This document shows, piece by piece, positions 23,415 through 35,801 of a stretch of DNA of 64,000 nt (positions are counted from its first letter, which is position 1; every line of letters starts with the position of its first letter). The notes beneath the pieces are model-generated. The model did not search any database, was not told where the DNA came from, and saw only the letters and a list, made by a program, of their open reading frames with translations. The position numbers and the translations under genes were made by a program. This DNA comes from Echinococcus granulosus (lineage: Eukaryota > Platyhelminthes > Cestoda > Cyclophyllidea > Taeniidae), in assembly GCF_000524195.1 (NCBI RefSeq), contig NW_020170385.1, forward strand, positions 2,028,058 to 2,092,057, in the 5' to 3' direction.

Positions 23415-25517
23415 ATGGATGATATTGATCAATCCTCTCGAGAGGGCTCCGCGAACATGTCTTCTTTGGGCGAAGAGGTGCCAGGTGATTTAGCTAATGA
23501 TGATTGGCCTATCAACTCCATTCACCTTATTTCACAAATGGATGAAAAAGAGAGCGATAGTTACAGGCCCTCAGACAATGGGATGACGCTGTGCGAAGCA
23601 GAAACCTCCCTAGTGGATGAGGCCCCAGAATCAACTATTAATTCTAGCGCAACTGAAAGATGCCTAGAAAATTCAGAGAATTCTGAAGTTGGAAAAACGT
23701 TTACCCCGAGTCATCCAACGGAATCTGAGATTACTCATTCCCTTATTGAATCACAAGTCATAAAAGAGGACACTCTATCATCCATTGTGGATAGTCATCC
23801 ATCTAAAGATTTAATGAGTTCAGAAACAGAAAGTGGACCAGCATTAATCACCGTTTTGGAATCAACAGAAGGGTCACATCGACTGGCGGAAGCCCAACCA
23901 ATTGATGTGGCAAGTAAGTCTTCAGACCGCGGATCTCTTGACTCGAGGCCTGTAACTAAAAACAGTGAATCACGTGAATCTCAAGAAAGTGATTTTAATG
24001 TCACAGATCAGGAGGAGGACACCCTTTTGCCGAAGGGTAATGCATATAGAGGAGATTTACCGGTTATAACAATAGATGAGACAGATCCTCCAAACAACCA
24101 AAAGGTAGGAAACAATAATAATAATAACAATAATAATAATATTGAGTGCAATCACACACAGTCTTGTGAACCTGGAAATACTGAGGAGGTTAAGAGTGCA
24201 CGGATGGGAATAGAAAGAGAATTGAACCTAGAGGAGTTTGCTGATCCAATGGAAGCAGCATCACACGATGAAGATGGGGGGTTAGCAGAGGAGCTGCCAA
24301 GTGTTATTGTGGAAGAAAGATTACCCGCTGAGACAAGCACTCACAAAGNNNNNNNNNNNNNNNNNNNNNNNNNNNNNNNNNNNNNNNNNNNNNNNNNNNN
24401 NNNNNNNNNNNNNNNNNNNNNNNNNNNNNNNNNNNNNNNNNNNNNNNNGGAAACTGTGTCCCTAATTTCAATTGATGGCTTTAAAAGCGAGACCTTAGAT
24501 CCGGCCCGAGCTAAAGCAGTGCATTACACAACTGAACTTCAAACAGCTACAGTCTACACTGCGCCTGTGGAGTTCCCAACTTTCCAAACCGGTAATAGTG
24601 AATTCAAGATCAACAAAGGTGATGAAGAATTGGAGCTGGCTATGGTCCAATCCACCGAAATGACTGACCCAATTCCATGGTTGGAATTTAAAAATGGAGA
24701 ACTTGTTAAATTGTCCGCAGAGCCAGCTGCCACCAACTATGAACTGGAAACTAAATACATTGGTGTAGAAACGCAGATGAATTTGATTGATGAATCGCAA
24801 TTCGGAAAATTACCAACACTGAATGCAAAGTCGTCATTTGGTTCGGGCGATGACAAGGAGAATAAAGTACTACCGTGCGCTGAAACGAACTGCTATGATG
24901 CGCCACAGACAAACAGAAAGAATTATGCAATTGAAGAAAAAGAATCAAACACTTCAGATGGGGAACTCGATTTTGATACTAGATATGCTCTCTTTGTTGA
25001 AAAGATCCTTCCTGGTCACGAAATTTACTACACGCCTTCAGCCAACTCGAAGAAGAAGCAAGTTACTTTTCGTCGCGGAGGAACCTTGGATCAGCGCCAT
25101 ATTGTTTCGGGCAGTTCACCGCTTTGGGATGCCTTGGTCAATATAGTAGGTTATAAATCGGCAACACTGGAGGCACCACTTCGCTCTCGACTTCGGCTGC
25201 AACCGAAGCCAGCAGTTAACGATGACCACCTCTTCCCGGACTCGGTCACCCCCTCGAAGGTGGAGAAGGCGCTCAGCGAGGACGACACTAGCGCCTCTAA
25301 TGAGGAGGGCAATCGGTATGACGTGCCCTTCATGGATGATGACGCATTTGTGCCAAAAAAATATCGAAGCGTTGTGGTGGTCGAAGACGATTGCAGTAGC
25401 GAATCTGACTACTCGGATGAGAGGAGAAATCTGCTGGGAACAGAGCACTTAGCCAAAATGGATGAAACCTCATCACATATCGGTAAATGTACACTACTTT
25501 TATTCAATTTCCATTGA
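23415..25517 (+). CDS. Orphan acidic, mostly disordered protein, about 700 codons
   Basis: One uninterrupted frame from ATG to TGA, far longer than chance, but no family is recognised. The first 310 residues are rich in Ser, Glu, Asp and Thr and look disordered; ten consecutive Asn codons lie at 24111-24140. A 100 N gap (24349-24448) cuts the frame, so the true length and the missing residues are unknown. The C-terminal half is more ordered, with segments such as DTRYALFVEKILPGHEIYYT and VTFRRGGTLDQRHIVSGSSP, then an acidic tail (YDVPFMDDDAFVPKKY, SSESDYSDERRNLL). An AATAAA at 25754 lies about 240 bp past the stop and suggests the gene ends here. Alternatively, a GTAAAT donor after 25482 could splice to exons not found. 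Nuclear or cytoplasmic; no signal peptide or membrane span. Confidence 0.75.
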   Translation: MDDIDQSSREGSANMSSLGEEVPGDLANDDWPINSIHLISQMDEKESDSYRPSDNGMTLCEAETSLVDEAPESTINSSATERCLENSENSEVGKTFTPSHPTESEITHSLIESQVIKEDTLSSIVDSHPSKDLMSSETESGPALITVLESTEGSHRLAEAQPIDVASKSSDRGSLDSRPVTKNSESRESQESDFNVTDQEEDTLLPKGNAYRGDLPVITIDETDPPNNQKVGNNNNNNNNNNIECNHTQSCEPGNTEEVKSARMGIERELNLEEFADPMEAASHDEDGGLAEELPSVIVEERLPAETSTHKXXXXXXXXXXXXXXXXXXXXXXXXXXXXXXXXXXETVSLISIDGFKSETLDPARAKAVHYTTELQTATVYTAPVEFPTFQTGNSEFKINKGDEELELAMVQSTEMTDPIPWLEFKNGELVKLSAEPAATNYELETKYIGVETQMNLIDESQFGKLPTLNAKSSFGSGDDKENKVLPCAETNCYDAPQTNRKNYAIEEKESNTSDGELDFDTRYALFVEKILPGHEIYYTPSANSKKKQVTFRRGGTLDQRHIVSGSSPLWDALVNIVGYKSATLEAPLRSRLRLQPKPAVNDDHLFPDSVTPSKVEKALSEDDTSASNEEGNRYDVPFMDDDAFVPKKYRSVVVVEDDCSSESDYSDERRNLLGTEHLAKMDETSSHIGKCTLLLFNFH
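24111..24140 (+). repeat. AAT/AAC microsatellite coding for ten Asn
   Basis: Ten consecutive AAT or AAC codons inside the 700-codon frame. The interruption by AAC at two places shows it is not a fresh slippage product. Confidence 0.9.
24349..24448. other. Assembly gap, 100 N, inside the orphan gene
   Basis: Fixed-size gap. Both flanks are open in the same frame when 100 bases are counted, but since the size is nominal this agreement may be accidental. Confidence 0.99.
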
Positions 25518-25753
25518 AGAGATGCCAAAGTTATTTTTCAAATTAATTTTCAATTGCAACTATTTAATTTTATAAAAATGATGAACAAAATTAATGTATG
25601 TACCGTGGTTATATGCGTATCATCAAAATTGTGGGAACAAATTCCTGTGTATAGTGTCAGCAGCATAAAGGCAGCATGACATAAGATGAAATCGCTTCCA
25701 AACATTTTTAAATTACAGCCTTATTATTGTAGCTATTCTTAAGCAATTGTCGA

Positions 25754-25763
25754 AATAAATAAA
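25754..25763 (+). terminator. Putative polyadenylation signal
   Basis: Overlapping AATAAATAAA about 240 bp after the stop of the orphan gene. Such hexamers are common in AT-rich DNA, so position is the only support. Confidence 0.35.
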
Positions 25764-28700
25764 TCTTTTAGTGAAATCGTTGTACTGAATATTTGCTCAT
25801 GTACTTCAATTGGAGTACAATCTTTCAGGTAGTAAAAACAAAGTTTAGATGATTCAGCTGCCCATTTATCAGAGGAATGTGGAAAGTTATAAACCTCAAC
25901 CTTTAGTCAGGGCCAGGTATCATTTCAGATTAGCATTTTCACAATTTTGAACGTATGACGGTATCTGAGGGCACTGAAAAGTAGGAGACCTGCTACATTA
26001 TTCGTTATTCGTTTTAAATTAATGGTAAAAAAAGTTGAGTCAGAGACAAAAGAGCAGAATCACAGTACGCTATTTTCGGCAAAAGTAAATTTGCAGAGCC
26101 AGTGTAGAAGTGCTAACTCCGATCTGACTGGGAGAATAGTCCGATACAGTTTTAGGGTTGTATTATAAAGTAGTAAGTAATTTTCGCCAATATGTCGATG
26201 AAATGTGGTCCTTTTAAATCAGTTATAAGATGTGTGAGTGTCGAATCTAGCACCATGAACTACCAAAGGAGTTAGTAATACCGAGAAGTTCCACTAAAAA
26301 GATGTAAAGCTAGTTACCAAACCGTGTCCAAATCCGAGCAACTCACCGGTTGGCTAATCGGAAATAAAACTGACTTGAATGCTAGGATGAATCCTTCAGA
26401 CCGTACCCTTTTTAATCACCAACATTTCTGACCATTCATACAAAGCCCTGCACTGGGTCTGGAAAGGTACTACTTTTAACAAAAAGCCAATTCCACCCGC
26501 GTCTTCGTAATATCAGCACGTCTCCTGAGAATGCTCAAAGACCTGATATATTGCACTTTTCTAAAAGAGTCATTTTCACTTAGCAATGAAAGTACTATAG
26601 GGTGACACAACGCTTTTGTCCCAGAATCATTTTGCCTAATATTCCTTCTATTTTTTGTGGAAGCAGTGACATCACGATTACTTTTCGCATTGTGCAGAAA
26701 AGGACTAAAGGCTGAGCTGATTTTTTTTCAGAAATACTCAAAATATCCTAAGACGGGAGTTATGCATAAATTTTACGTTTTTAAAAATTTTGCAAGTGAT
26801 GCATTGAAAGTTTCGGGATTTCACAAAGGCACTTATTTGTGAGAATTAAGTTGTTTCAAATAAATAAATGAATAGTTTATTAGTAATTAATTATGCTTAG
26901 GAATCCAGGCGAACCGTTAATTTAAAATGATACGCTTTGCTAATGTATGCCCTAGACAAAGTGTTAAATCCAATGGATTAACTATGCAATTCAAGGTTTA
27001 ATCTTTCTTTTGCAAGGGTCATAACCTCCCATATTACTATTATTATTAGACCCCCATTTTTTTAATGAAAACGTGTCTGGATCAATAACCAATTCTGAAA
27101 AGAAAAATAACTCCAGTATCTTGGGAGACACTATACCATACACTAATATCATGAATTGGGACATCAGATGGAGCAGTTTATTCAAGCTCAGTTGCGCCTT
27201 ATTTAACTTGCTAAAGTTTGGGACTATTATTCAGGCTCTATCCTTGTTTTAAGTTGCATAAGTGCGATAAGTGGACCAACTGACTTCGGGATTATTTATG
27301 CATTTACGCTTGCCAACTGGGCCTGTGCCGTTTTCACGATCGGAATTCCGATTTTTCAGCATAATTGATGTCATTTAAGACTAAAATTGTGATCTGAAGG
27401 CTCAACTACCTGAGTAAAATCGGACACTTTTATTCATTTTTTACGGTAATACAAGAAGCAAATAAATTGCTATCGTTAAAAGCTTTACAATACTTGCGAA
27501 AGAAGTGGCGCTTATTTAAGGTCTTGCAACAATTGATGGAAAAAGGAATATCGATCACGAGAGTGGATCACGATGGACGTTGGGTCTGAGCATCTGCGGA
27601 TGTCTTCGGCGACGTCGATGAATCGCAGGGGTGGGCAACCCCACCCCCTTTTCCCTACCCGCGCCTTCTTCAGTCTTCATTGTGCTTGTTTACACTTTCC
27701 GCCCCAATCCTTCTTCTATACCTGCAACCCATCTGCGCTGCTTCAGAGACTCATCGCTGTTTTCTCTTGGTTAGTATAAGTATGAGCGTAAAGTTGGCTT
27801 TTGTACTGCACCTTGAAACGTGTGAATACATACATGCACACACTTTCACGAGGTAGAAAGAATGTGTCCTTTTTTCATCCATCAGTTGCACATCTAGCTT
27901 ACTTTAGTTTGAACTTCTGGTCCATTGTGAAATCTTTATTTTCGGCAAATCCAAGCACACTATTCTGTTAAAATAGATCCATAGGCTTTTGGTCATTCCT
28001 CGTGGATAAGAGAGTGTGATTATGTTTCTGTTTATTATAATTGTCTCTGAAATAGATGAGCACCTTTTAAAGAAAACCAAAAGGTAATCTTGTCATGCTA
28101 AAACTACTCAATACTTCTCTTCTTTCCAGTTCTGTTTTCGGTTTCTTATAGATCATGTGCTTGCGATGGGAATTGGTTGGTCTTGCATTTTTATCGTTAG
28201 AGGTATAGAGCTAAGCACCAAACTTGAGTATCCAAAGGCAGGAATAATATGCGTGACATCCAACGAGACTTAGGCAAACCTATCAATAAAGCACCCTTAA
28301 AGGCGAATTAATCCATTGTATTGAATATCAAACGGATTCGCTTTCTTTAACAGCTGGACTTTAAAAGTTTACCTAGAAATTTGGTCCAGTCGGAGTAGAC
28401 TCATGAGATCTCGGCTTTTGCAATTGTGCCCAATGTTTCACTACCTCGGTGGCAAGCGTAACAAAACGTGCAAGCAACAATGGCAGAGAATTTACAAAGC
28501 TAAAGACTCAAGTTGAATTAAAATGCTTTAAATTTATCCTGGAATTATTTGTTGCCAAGTAATTGTTTGCGTACGTTTAGAGCAGCCACACGAAATGGAG
28601 ATGAACAGCCTGTTTAGAAGGAAGAAGCTTAAGCATTCTGGACTTGGTGCGAATGATAAGAAAAAGCAAAAATCCCAAATGGCTGGCTATCAATGTGAGT

Positions 28701-31700
28701 GAAACAGTGGCAAAAAGAGACGCAAACAGGTGCCTTCAACCTTCCAAACTAATAAGTATGCAAAAGGTCATTTTTAGACCCTGCAGAATTTGCCATATTT
28801 TTCTTAATGACTTTATGACGAGTAAGCTCTGCTACGATTTTCACTACCATTACCCCTCCCAGAGGGGAAACACTTGCTCAAATGACGTAGGTTCAAAATG
28901 GCACAAAATGCTTGTCTCATTTCTTGGATATCTGAAGACAAATCCCTATATAAAATATTTGCGCAAAAATGCAATTAACAATATATCTTGCTCGCTTGTG
29001 TAACCAACAAACAGCCCACCTTGCAGTAATACTAAGGGCACTTTCTTCTTTCGTAAAACTCATTGGACATACGTTGTGCCCAGTATTACTGGAATAATTT
29101 AGCCCTTTATATTATTCAAATTTCAATGTACCCTCATGCGACTGACGCTTTTACTACCTTTTAGAGCATGAGTACCCAATAAACATTTATTCAAAATAAC
29201 AAAGTGAGATTTAGTGGTGTTTGTAAAATTACAATTCTATGTGGCTGATTGTTTGAAATAGACGCGAAAGGCGGTTACAATTCCCATCGGCAACAAATGT
29301 GGAATCGAATATGAAATTAGCATAAATTTACATCCCACAAAGATCAAGTTAACTTCGCAGGGAAAGAAACCAACGCAAAGCCGAACTCATTAACCGTGCG
29401 TGGGTCATTTGCAACTGTCCAAGCGGATAATTAATTGACTTGTTCGTATTTTATCATAATCATTGGTGAGCAAATCGTTTTGAGCTATAGGCTAAGTAGT
29501 ATTATTGGCCCGATTTGAAGGAAGTAGTTTCAGAGGGTTTTCTACGTGATTTCCATACCACAACCATATGCCCCATATAAGACTTGGGAATTCCGACTCT
29601 CAAATCAGGGCGGGTAGTTATGCTAATTAAGTAAGTATCCCATTGTGTTAGGCTTCATGTAAAACATAATGCTAGCCACGACTTCGTTAGTAACGCATTG
29701 AAGAATCTGCGAGAGATTTTGAAAAAGGCTATTCTTTATTCAATTTACGTATTGCATTCGACTGTTTATATAGGACTGTCAAATGTGACCGATCACGGTT
29801 TTGTTAGGTGTTGTAAACAAATTAACATTTTCATGAGACCTGAATGAACAAACTATCGGTGGGATGATCCGCTTAGGTGTTCATTGAATTGGTCGCATTA
29901 GTGACACATGAACGCAACCCACTGCTCCACTTACTCGGCGAAATGTTTGGACATGCACGCTTTTACGATTTCTTTCTGCATCGCAAATAATGCATCTCCA
30001 ATAATGCGCCGTTTAACTCGACTTGGCATTTGACAATTGGCGTTTCCATTGGTGTGATACTCCTACATAGCATGCATTTCGATTTTCTAACTAAAGCAGA
30101 CAACAGTAATAACGACAGTAACACGAGGTTGCATGCAAGGTAATTCATTCACATTCCACTCCACTCATTGCTGTAGCCTAGTCTGGGTACTTTTTACTCA
30201 TTCAATTAATTCGTTAAGAACCGATTTAAGAATCGTGTAGTTTACATACTTGAATGGCCTAGATGGCATACGATGGTCTACCTGGATTAAAAAATTTATT
30301 AGAATATATGGGTGATCTTGTGTCAGATGGCTTTTGAGCACTTTTTCTGCAATCAGATTCGCTTTTACTTCGAAGCAAAGGAAGTATTCGCTTGGAGGCC
30401 ACAAAATACCCCTGTTCGCTTTTACATATTATGTCGACTCGTAGTGGTACATACTCCATTCTTCAGTCGGAATCCTCCCATTCTAATAAAAGCAGGAGTT
30501 TTTTGAAAACAAAATAGCCGGAATGTGTACTCTGTTTCAATATACTTAAAGTATTGTAACCATTGTTCAAAGCCTTTTCAAAACAGGGAACTTTATGGCA
30601 TTTATCACAGTGCATAGAAGCATACCGAACCGACAATTAAATGTCGGTGGTGGCGTGGTCTTCTGCAATTTAGGATGTCTTAGTGAAATGTCACATGCAT
30701 GCCACAGCAATCATTGCGTTACTGACAATCTCAATTCACGACCAAAACCCCCAGTAACGTAACCATACTTGCTGCTGATGATTATAAGTGTTAAATTGTT
30801 GACAGAGAAAGATTTTACTCGTGTTGCGATGATGAGGCAGGGATTTCGAATTTTTCTGTCTAAATAGTATCCTTTTGAATTCCACAGGATTTTCCACTAA
30901 CTGTTCTCCAAAACGTACTTAATTTCTGTCTCGTGTCAAGAAACTTGATCCGACTTATTTCATCAGATAAGATTATTGCAAACACTACATGTTTTCCTCT
31001 GCCAATCACTTGTTGCGGGATATATTTCTATTGTATCAGACATGATTATTGTAAGGAGCACGCTTCCATTTTGCGTTTGATTTGATTAGTACCTGGCCTT
31101 TATTACATTACCCAAAGTATTGATGCAATATTTTGTATATTTTTTAGAAACGACTCATTCATTAAGGCAAAAGATGGGCTCGACATTCGTGCGACCATAT
31201 TGGAAAGTTTGCAACACAATCATCCTTAGTACGCATACATTGTGTTGCAAAAAAAACCTAATGCCTCACGAAAGTAATGTAATTTTTTGAGGCTAGTAGC
31301 GATCATTTGAATTGGATCGCATCGTTATCATATGTAATTGTTGTGATGCTAATTAACGCACTAGATGACATTTCCATGATAGGATGTTTGTGTGAATGAA
31401 TATGCCACACCTTCGCAGAACGAAACAAATAACGACCTCATGATGGCGCATTAAAGGTTATTTTATTTCACCCACAGATCAATAGTGACTTTGTTTGAAA
31501 TCCTTCCGCTATAATGGGCGAATCGTATGGTCGAAAGATTTAATAGATTTTAGAGCGACATGAAGTAATATTGGTAAACTGACGCATTAAATTTCACGAA
31601 GTAGGCTTTGTTGTGTCACGTCAATGTTTGGCCACAATCATCGCACGCAAACCAGAAAAAACGTCATGCAAATACTGTATGGTGAGTAAACAATATCATT

Positions 31701-33499
31701 GATTAAATAATGGTCTTTGTAATGACCAATTATTCACCTTTTACCTCGTATTCTTACACGCAACGAGCGATTGCAGCTGGCGCCATCCTAATCGTAATTA
31801 ACTTTTAGAAATATAATTCAGGCAGATTCGGCCGATTCAATCTTGAATACTTATAGGAGTGCCTTTTCAGTGGTGGGGATCTCGTCCTCCCGAGGAAAGG
31901 TCTGTGCCAAAAGTCTACATCCGAAAAGATTCTTAAGCCTTGTCCACGGGCACTCATTAATGCCTGTCCTAATTTAAATGCAGTCATCGAACATGTACCG
32001 CTTTAGTATATTACACATTTATATCATGATGCAATAACACCGCTAGTGTTCGGACGGATCACCCACCATGACGGCTCGCTCGCTGCTTATGATGACGTGC
32101 TCAATATGAAGAATGTATGACCGAGCGAGCAAGTCCAAGAAGTACCCATATTAAACACCTCGACTGAATTCCCGTCTAATGGTCAAATGACTCAATTACT
32201 GCAAAACTGCTATCGACTTTGTAATTAATCGTTTATGTCCCAAATGTGGAAAACGACCAAAAGTGATCTAGTGGCATGGGTGACTATATTGCCCGAATAA
32301 TGCCTACTTTATAAGGTCGAGCCACTTTAGCATCCTCTTATGAATTTGACAAGCCTGACACTCCCGTTCCTAACTTGCTTTTTCTCTAACTGTATTCAGT
32401 ACAGATGTCATTGACACCTGTCGACACACCAGCACGATTTACTCTTGCACTGATTAATGGAGCCACACAACAAAACATGATGCAACATGACCGGAGTAGG
32501 TGTTGAGTGCGACGTGGTCAACAAAAACTGACAGCAAATTGTTTCCATGTGATTCAGCGCACGTGCTCCTTAGAGGAACCGCAGTACCATGCTACCGTAA
32601 GTTACCGGTTACGAGCAACCGACTCAACCACCTCCCGAGCATTTGGTGAAACTCTGAAATGCGCTCTCACGCCGATTAGCCTTTAAACTATGGCCCGCCC
32701 CTCATCAGCACATCCATCAGACAGAGTACTAGCCAAACTTGTGCGGTCAGAATGAAATCCCACAAGCCAAACCTCAGGCGAACCACCAGGTAAACCGACT
32801 AGGAGTAACTCAGTAATAATTAGAATTTGAATCTAGAAGTGTATCTAAGTGGATTCTTCAATTGGTTTGAAAACACGACTCGAGTTACGCTACATTTGCA
32901 CGCGAATACTAGACACCACCGCCCTCAAGGCGAAGTGTTCATCTCAACCATAATTTGTTTATTTATGTGCATCTCTAGCCGAAGACGAAAAAAAGACCAC
33001 GCTAAATTTCATTCGACGTTATCACGCAGACCCAATATCACTATGGGGCGGACCCTCACAAACTCTTACGAATCCAGATAATTCATAGGTGTAGAACAAG
33101 CATTAGAACCTGAATAATGCCTCATTATGCAAATTTGGTAAAGAAAATTTCGGATTCGAGTTCACGTACTGTAGCAGTTACACCCGTGTCATTCAGATTT
33201 CATCGATTTCAAATTCCCTTGATGGAACATCACCAACAAGGTGTGTCGTAAGTTCGGATGACCTATCAAAGAATTTTAGGCACAAATTGCAACTACTATA
33301 CAATTAGGCAAAATTTTGTAATATTTTATAGCCAAATAATAACGTTTGCCTCGCATAGAGAACCTTCTCACACTTACAATTGCGTTTTAATTTAAACCTT
33401 TTAAATATTTGCACCGGTTGAAGAAGTTTGCCACTTGATTTAAATTAGAAGCCAAAAATACAAAAGTTGCAAAATTCAGATGGATTCCTTTGGGGTGAT
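25764..33499. other. 7.7 kb gene-poor stretch
   Basis: No recognised gene. Notable points: a GC-rich island at 27565-27780, open in several frames on both strands (possible first exon or promoter); a strong acceptor TCTTCTTTCCAG at about 28131 followed by some 47 open codons; an unexplained 119-codon plus-strand open frame at 28644-29003 of AT-rich codon use; and a short inverted repeat at 32074-32130. None is supported by a known family. Confidence 0.45.
32074..32130. repeat. Short GC-rich inverted repeat
   Basis: Arms GCTCGCTCG (32074-32082) and CGAGCGAGC (32122-32130) are perfect complements around a 39-base loop. A 9 bp GC-rich stem stands out in AT-rich DNA but could be accidental. Confidence 0.4.
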
Positions 33500-35801
33500 T
33501 TACACAAGCGGAAACTGATACCTATAACCTCCTATTTTTAAGGCTAGGCCCGACAGCTCGAACCCCTCCAAAGGCGCCTGCGAAGAAATGAAATCGTCCA
33601 TCGATGTCTGAAATAAGAAAAGCGTGATTTTTCATATGATATAGAAAAAAGTTTGATCTATTCAGCAACCGCCGCACTCCCCATCGTAAATGGCAAGGGG
33701 GATTCAATGCGCACTGAGTTTGGTCAAGAGTATATCCAAATATTCCCGATGGTCAATCTAAGAGCCAAAGAAACTAGGCAAACTCGAAGCTCATGCGAAT
33801 TAAAGCTTTGTAATACATGGTACAATTGTGTCCATCGGTTTACAAAGCCAAAAGGTCGAAGTTACAACTGCAAGATAATACACAAGGAGTGCTAAGATAT
33901 ATGCTTGAATCCTCGTAAACCTTAAAATGAAAATATTTCAAAGCCCAAAAGAATTGATATATTACATCTTTCAATAAATGTGTCGACTAAAATCCCTGAG
34001 CAGGCTTTTGAAGGTGGGTAAAAATAGACACTATAAGTCAAAGTAGTAGTTCTCAAGTCACACAAAAACTTATAATTGTGGCAAAGTGCTTGAATTCATT
34101 TTTGTAAAAACGAGGCACAGTCAAAAGTGAAGAAAATTAAGGGGGTTCAAAAAGACTGGGTTTAGCGCTCGTAATGCACAACCTGTGAATGAAGTCAAGT
34201 TCTTACCAGACAGGTTTTCTTCCAATTAGGAGAGACGATATTTTCTACGTCGCCGAGACACCAGGAAAGACTGAAGTGAAAGATACGATCCTGATAGTAA
34301 GTGCCATTATTGTAATAAATGAAAGTGTTTACCTCGTAATACGGTTCTCCTTGGTATGAAGCAACTATAGGATCGAGATCGCTCACAATACGATTTAGAA
34401 AGTCAGACTCCTTTACACCAACAGCCAAAAAGGAACTTCGGTATTACATCCAAATGCAACCTTACCGAGTCCTTTCGTCGTTAACGAGGAAGACAGCCTC
34501 ACCAAGTGTAATGCAGGGCCTAATGATACATAAGGAGTAGTCGGTGTAAACCTTTGGTGGGTCGCAGCGATTCCACGAACCGCTTCAGTAAAACCTACAA
34601 TCCAGTGATGGAGGATAGGCCAAGTTTTCGTCACACTCAAATGAAAATCCTCACAGGGATGAAAGTGCTGTTCGCATCGAGAAAGAGTCGTGTCAATGTT
34701 ATTCAGAAGAACACCGAAGAACAGTTCAAGTGGTGCACTAGCTAAAAGTAACGAAAACGTAATCGCTTGGTATTCCACCGTTCTTGCATTGTGTTGAAGA
34801 AGTTCGAATATGATCAACTGAACTCAAATTTCTATACTTAAATTTAACGGTGGGAAAATTTCTTATTAGTATTCAAAAATGTGAGGTGAACAACAAGTAA
34901 CTTATAACCGAAGTATACGAAAGGAAGTCACATTTCGTAAAATTCCTAAACTAGCCCAAATTGGACTAAAATGTCTTTCAAATTCATTCTAGTTAACTTT
35001 AATAAGGCACTTTCATAAAATGACCTACAGTAATAATATCGCTCCACATCTTTCTGTTAAAAAATTAATAACTGCGGGTTTTATGAATGCACTGCCCCAA
35101 CGAGAAATGTGGGGATCAGGACTAGTTGGTCAATGGCAAGACGGGGCATTTACTCCACTAAGATATCACCCATTCAATACATCACTCAAGTAACCATAGC
35201 AAATCAGAAAAGCGGTAGACAAACTGCTGATGAACTACAGTACGCCGAGGTTAGGCATGTAAAATCAAGCAAAAGCAAGAGAGCCTATAAGGAAAAAATA
35301 ACAGAGAACAAGAACAATAATAACCGAGTCATTTATTTGGGGTAATCGCTCAATTAAAACTATACTTTTGCTTTTTTTCGGTCATATTATCCCACAAAGC
35401 AATACTAATCATAAGACGGAGTCAGGCTACATTGTAGAATTTGCTTTGCATACAAGCTCCACAAAACGTCTGGTCTCCTACTACATTAAAACTCTGGATG
35501 TTAAAAAACCATATTTTCATGTCTGCAAGTAGCCGTCATTATCGTATTTTGTTTCGTAAAGAAATACCGTAACGAACTTCGTATTCAAAGTTTGCCTACC
35601 CGGAAGGAACACGCAAGTGGCCCAATTGCCATGCTTATGAGCAAAGCCGCGTACTCGCCCATCGGAATGGGATTTCCTACCCGATTCAGCGAAGCGCACT
35701 CTATCACCTTCGACGTCATAGGTAAATGAAGGCAAAACGGAATGCTCCTTATCCTTGCACCCATCTTCATCTTCACTCGACGAATACCCAACCAAGGCCA
35801 T
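33500..35801 (-). CDS. USB1: U6 snRNA phosphodiesterase USB1 (Mpn1), 6 exons
   Basis: 3'-5' exoribonuclease of the 2H phosphoesterase superfamily that trims the oligo(U) tail of U6 snRNA in the nucleus, protecting it for the spliceosome. Exons on the minus strand: 35801-35600, 34741-34552, 34519-34466, 34435-34333, 34290-34207, 33607-33500; the phases close to 246 aa (human 265). The start MALVGYSSSEDED matches the family N-terminus, and RGFAHKHGNWATCVFLP follows. Both catalytic H-x-S motifs are intact: H101-L-S103 (EDFHLSVTKT) and H188-F-S190 (RIFHFSLSWCLGD). The C-terminus ALKIGGYRYQFPLV aligns with the human end. Three introns are 30-42 bp; the first is 858 bp and the last 599 bp. Functional relation to CRNKL1 in the same window: both serve the spliceosome, but the genes are 18 kb apart. 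Confidence 0.93.

Noticed and set aside
28644..29003. 119-codon plus-strand open frame
   Set aside because: Non-ATG start, no splice or promoter support, no recognisable domain; within chance expectation.
34413..34817. Single 134-codon minus-strand reading across USB1 exons 2 to 4
   Set aside because: It reads through two short introns; splitting at GT/AG sites restores the conserved USB1 sequence.
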